In this document: one piece after another, positions 24,046 to 25,129 of the stretch | How positions within the stretch are numbered: the first letter of the stretch is position 1 | Layout of the letters: each line of letters opens with the position of its first letter | Origin: CAJPQU01 sp052170475 | GTDB lineage: Bacteria; Bacillota; Negativicutes; Selenomonadales; Selenomonadaceae | DNA length: 25,129 nt | Direction of reading: 5' to 3' | Assembly: GCA_052170475.1 (NCBI GenBank) | Contig: JBQNAL010000024.1 | Location: forward strand, 1 to 25,129 | Notes under the pieces: model-generated | Database searches by the model: none | What the model was told of the DNA's origin: nothing | Seen by the model: the letters and a program-made list of their open reading frames with translations, nothing else | Program-made: the position numbers and the translations under genes

Positions 24046-24441
24046 TTGCCAATGGGCTGGTTCTTGCTTACGGCGGGACAGCAATTCCCCACGGCGTGGA
24101 AAACAGGCTTGCTGCGCGCTGCTTTGATTGAAGAAGTCTGTAAGATTCTTGGGAATGCCCTTTCGATCATTGACGGCACATACAGCATATTATGCCTTTT
24201 TAGGGACGATATGTGTTTGTGCAGCACCTTGTGGAAAAAGGAACTTTCGTATTTGACAAAACCGGCGGATTTACTTTCCCAGTTACATGTTCCAGTTGGA
24301 ACCAGCAAAGATGCGAACATGGTCATAGCCGCGGAATATTGGCGACCGGACGACTGCTATGAATTTGCGCCTTCCGGAAAATCGGAACAGCCCTCTGATG
24401 ATAGCTTCCCCAGAAGGGATGAGACACATGCCAAAGATTGA
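24046..24441 (+). other. doubtful open frame, probably gene remnant
   Basis: A 131-codon frame with a TTG or ATG (24052) start but no ribosome site, ending inside the next gene. It has no motif I recognise. At 24018-24130 another frame also looks protein-like (TAAAIANGLVLAYGGTAIP), suggesting a decayed gene with at least one frameshift. The 413 bases between the hydrolase and the glycosylase genes hold nothing else I can support. Confidence 0.25.
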
Positions 24442-25012
24442 AATACGGCCGTTTCCGCCGTTTTTGCCTAAGGCGGCGACGGTGATGATGATGGGGACGT
24501 TTCCGCCGAAGGCGGAGAAGCGTTCGATGGAATTTCATTATCCGAACTTCCAGAATGATATGTGGCGAGTGTATGGGCTGGTGTTTTTTGATGATGCCCA
24601 GCACTTTCAAAAGGAGAACGCGAACGCCTTTGACGCGGATAAGATCAAGGCGTTTTTGACGGCAAAGGGGATCGCGTCGTGTCCGACGGTCAGGCGGGCG
24701 GTACGGACGCACGATAACGCTTCGGATCAATTTTTAGACGTGGTGGAGACGGTGGATTTGCGGGCGGTGCTGAAGAAAATCGAGAGGTGCCGCCATATCG
24801 GCACGACAGGCGGCAAGGCGACGGAGATCCTCTTTGGCATTTTAGGACTGAAATACAAGGATTTCCATTTAGGCGAAACGGCAAAGACAGAATTCGACGG
24901 GCGAAAATTGTCGGTGACGCGCCTGCCCTCGACGTCTCGGGCCTATCCCATGAAATTGGCAACGAAAGCGGAATATTACCGCGCCTTTTTTGCTGAGGTC
25001 GGACTGGTGTAA
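24428..25012 (+). CDS. uracil-DNA glycosylase superfamily protein
   Basis: A 194-residue protein with the fold signature of the uracil/mismatch-specific DNA glycosylase superfamily. The N-terminal strand MMMGTFPPKAEKRS corresponds to motif 1 (G-T-x-P). It is followed by FHYPNFQNDMWRVYG, the aromatic-rich W-containing segment, and near the end LPSTSRAYPMKLATKAEYYRAFF, the LPSTS-type motif 2. It may remove uracil or other damaged bases, or be one of the less studied relatives common in gut anaerobes. GAAGGGA lies eight bases before the ATG. No neighbour shares a clear pathway. The last 117 bases of the window after it show no supported feature. Confidence 0.85.
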   Translation: MPKIEIRPFPPFLPKAATVMMMGTFPPKAEKRSMEFHYPNFQNDMWRVYGLVFFDDAQHFQKENANAFDADKIKAFLTAKGIASCPTVRRAVRTHDNASDQFLDVVETVDLRAVLKKIERCRHIGTTGGKATEILFGILGLKYKDFHLGETAKTEFDGRKLSVTRLPSTSRAYPMKLATKAEYYRAFFAEVGLV

Positions 25013-25129
25013 AAAGACGCAAGGATGGCTTCTCTTCATCATGACATCGCCCCAAAACCTCGGTTCAAACGGGGAAGGTCATAATCACGGGTTTTGTCCC
25101 TTGCCGTCCTACAACTAAATCGATCTCCC

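Noticed and set aside
1..25129. CRISPR array, tRNA, rRNA, IS element or integrase
   Set aside because: No spaced repeats, cloverleaf, rRNA segments, transposase or recombinase motifs were seen on either strand.

Overview
The window reads as the chromosome of a GC-rich, anaerobic member of the Bacillota. The evidence is a GlgC/GlgD glycogen pair, a three-gene GlpA-like/FAD/DUF1667 oxidoreductase module, a class B penicillin-binding protein with a PASTA domain, and an ftsE-ftsX-M23-S41 cluster. The sequence style of the PBP and RecA recalls Negativicutes or a related clostridial lineage, but the window holds no rRNA or tRNA, so this is inference.

Layout. Positions 15-12702 are all on the minus strand. 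Reading in the direction of transcription they are: a cupin gene with its own promoter and terminator; then from a promoter near 12160 ftsE, ftsX, an M23 peptidase, an S41 protease and a PBP (cell division and peptidoglycan remodelling); then the GlpA-like dehydrogenase, its FAD partner, a DUF1667 Fe-S protein and a small membrane protein, ending at a strong terminator at 2433-2463; then glgC and glgD. Positions 12917-16011 are on the plus strand: recA, recX and guaA, each overlapping the next.

From the 3' end of guaA to about 23.1 kb the sequence turns visibly AT-rich. This is a defence island, all on the plus strand. It holds a ruined XRE-type regulator with stop codons, two related m5C DNA methyltransferases, a probable PD-(D/E)XK restriction endonuclease, an Mrr-type type IV endonuclease gene broken by about five frameshifts, and an intact pair I assign to the Kiwa anti-phage system, arranged kwaB then kwaA. 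Degenerate coding scraps follow at 22501-23100. A 15-bp near-identical repeat occurs at the guaA stop codon and again at the far edge of the AT-rich stretch, which would fit an island inserted at the 3' end of guaA. No integrase is present.

After the island the base composition rises again: an alpha/beta hydrolase, a doubtful or decayed coding stretch, and a uracil-DNA-glycosylase-fold protein. The intact part of the island would combine modification and restriction of unmodified DNA with a membrane-anchored Kiwa complex. The regulator and the modification-dependent nuclease have both been lost, which may reflect conflict between Mrr and the two cytosine methylases.
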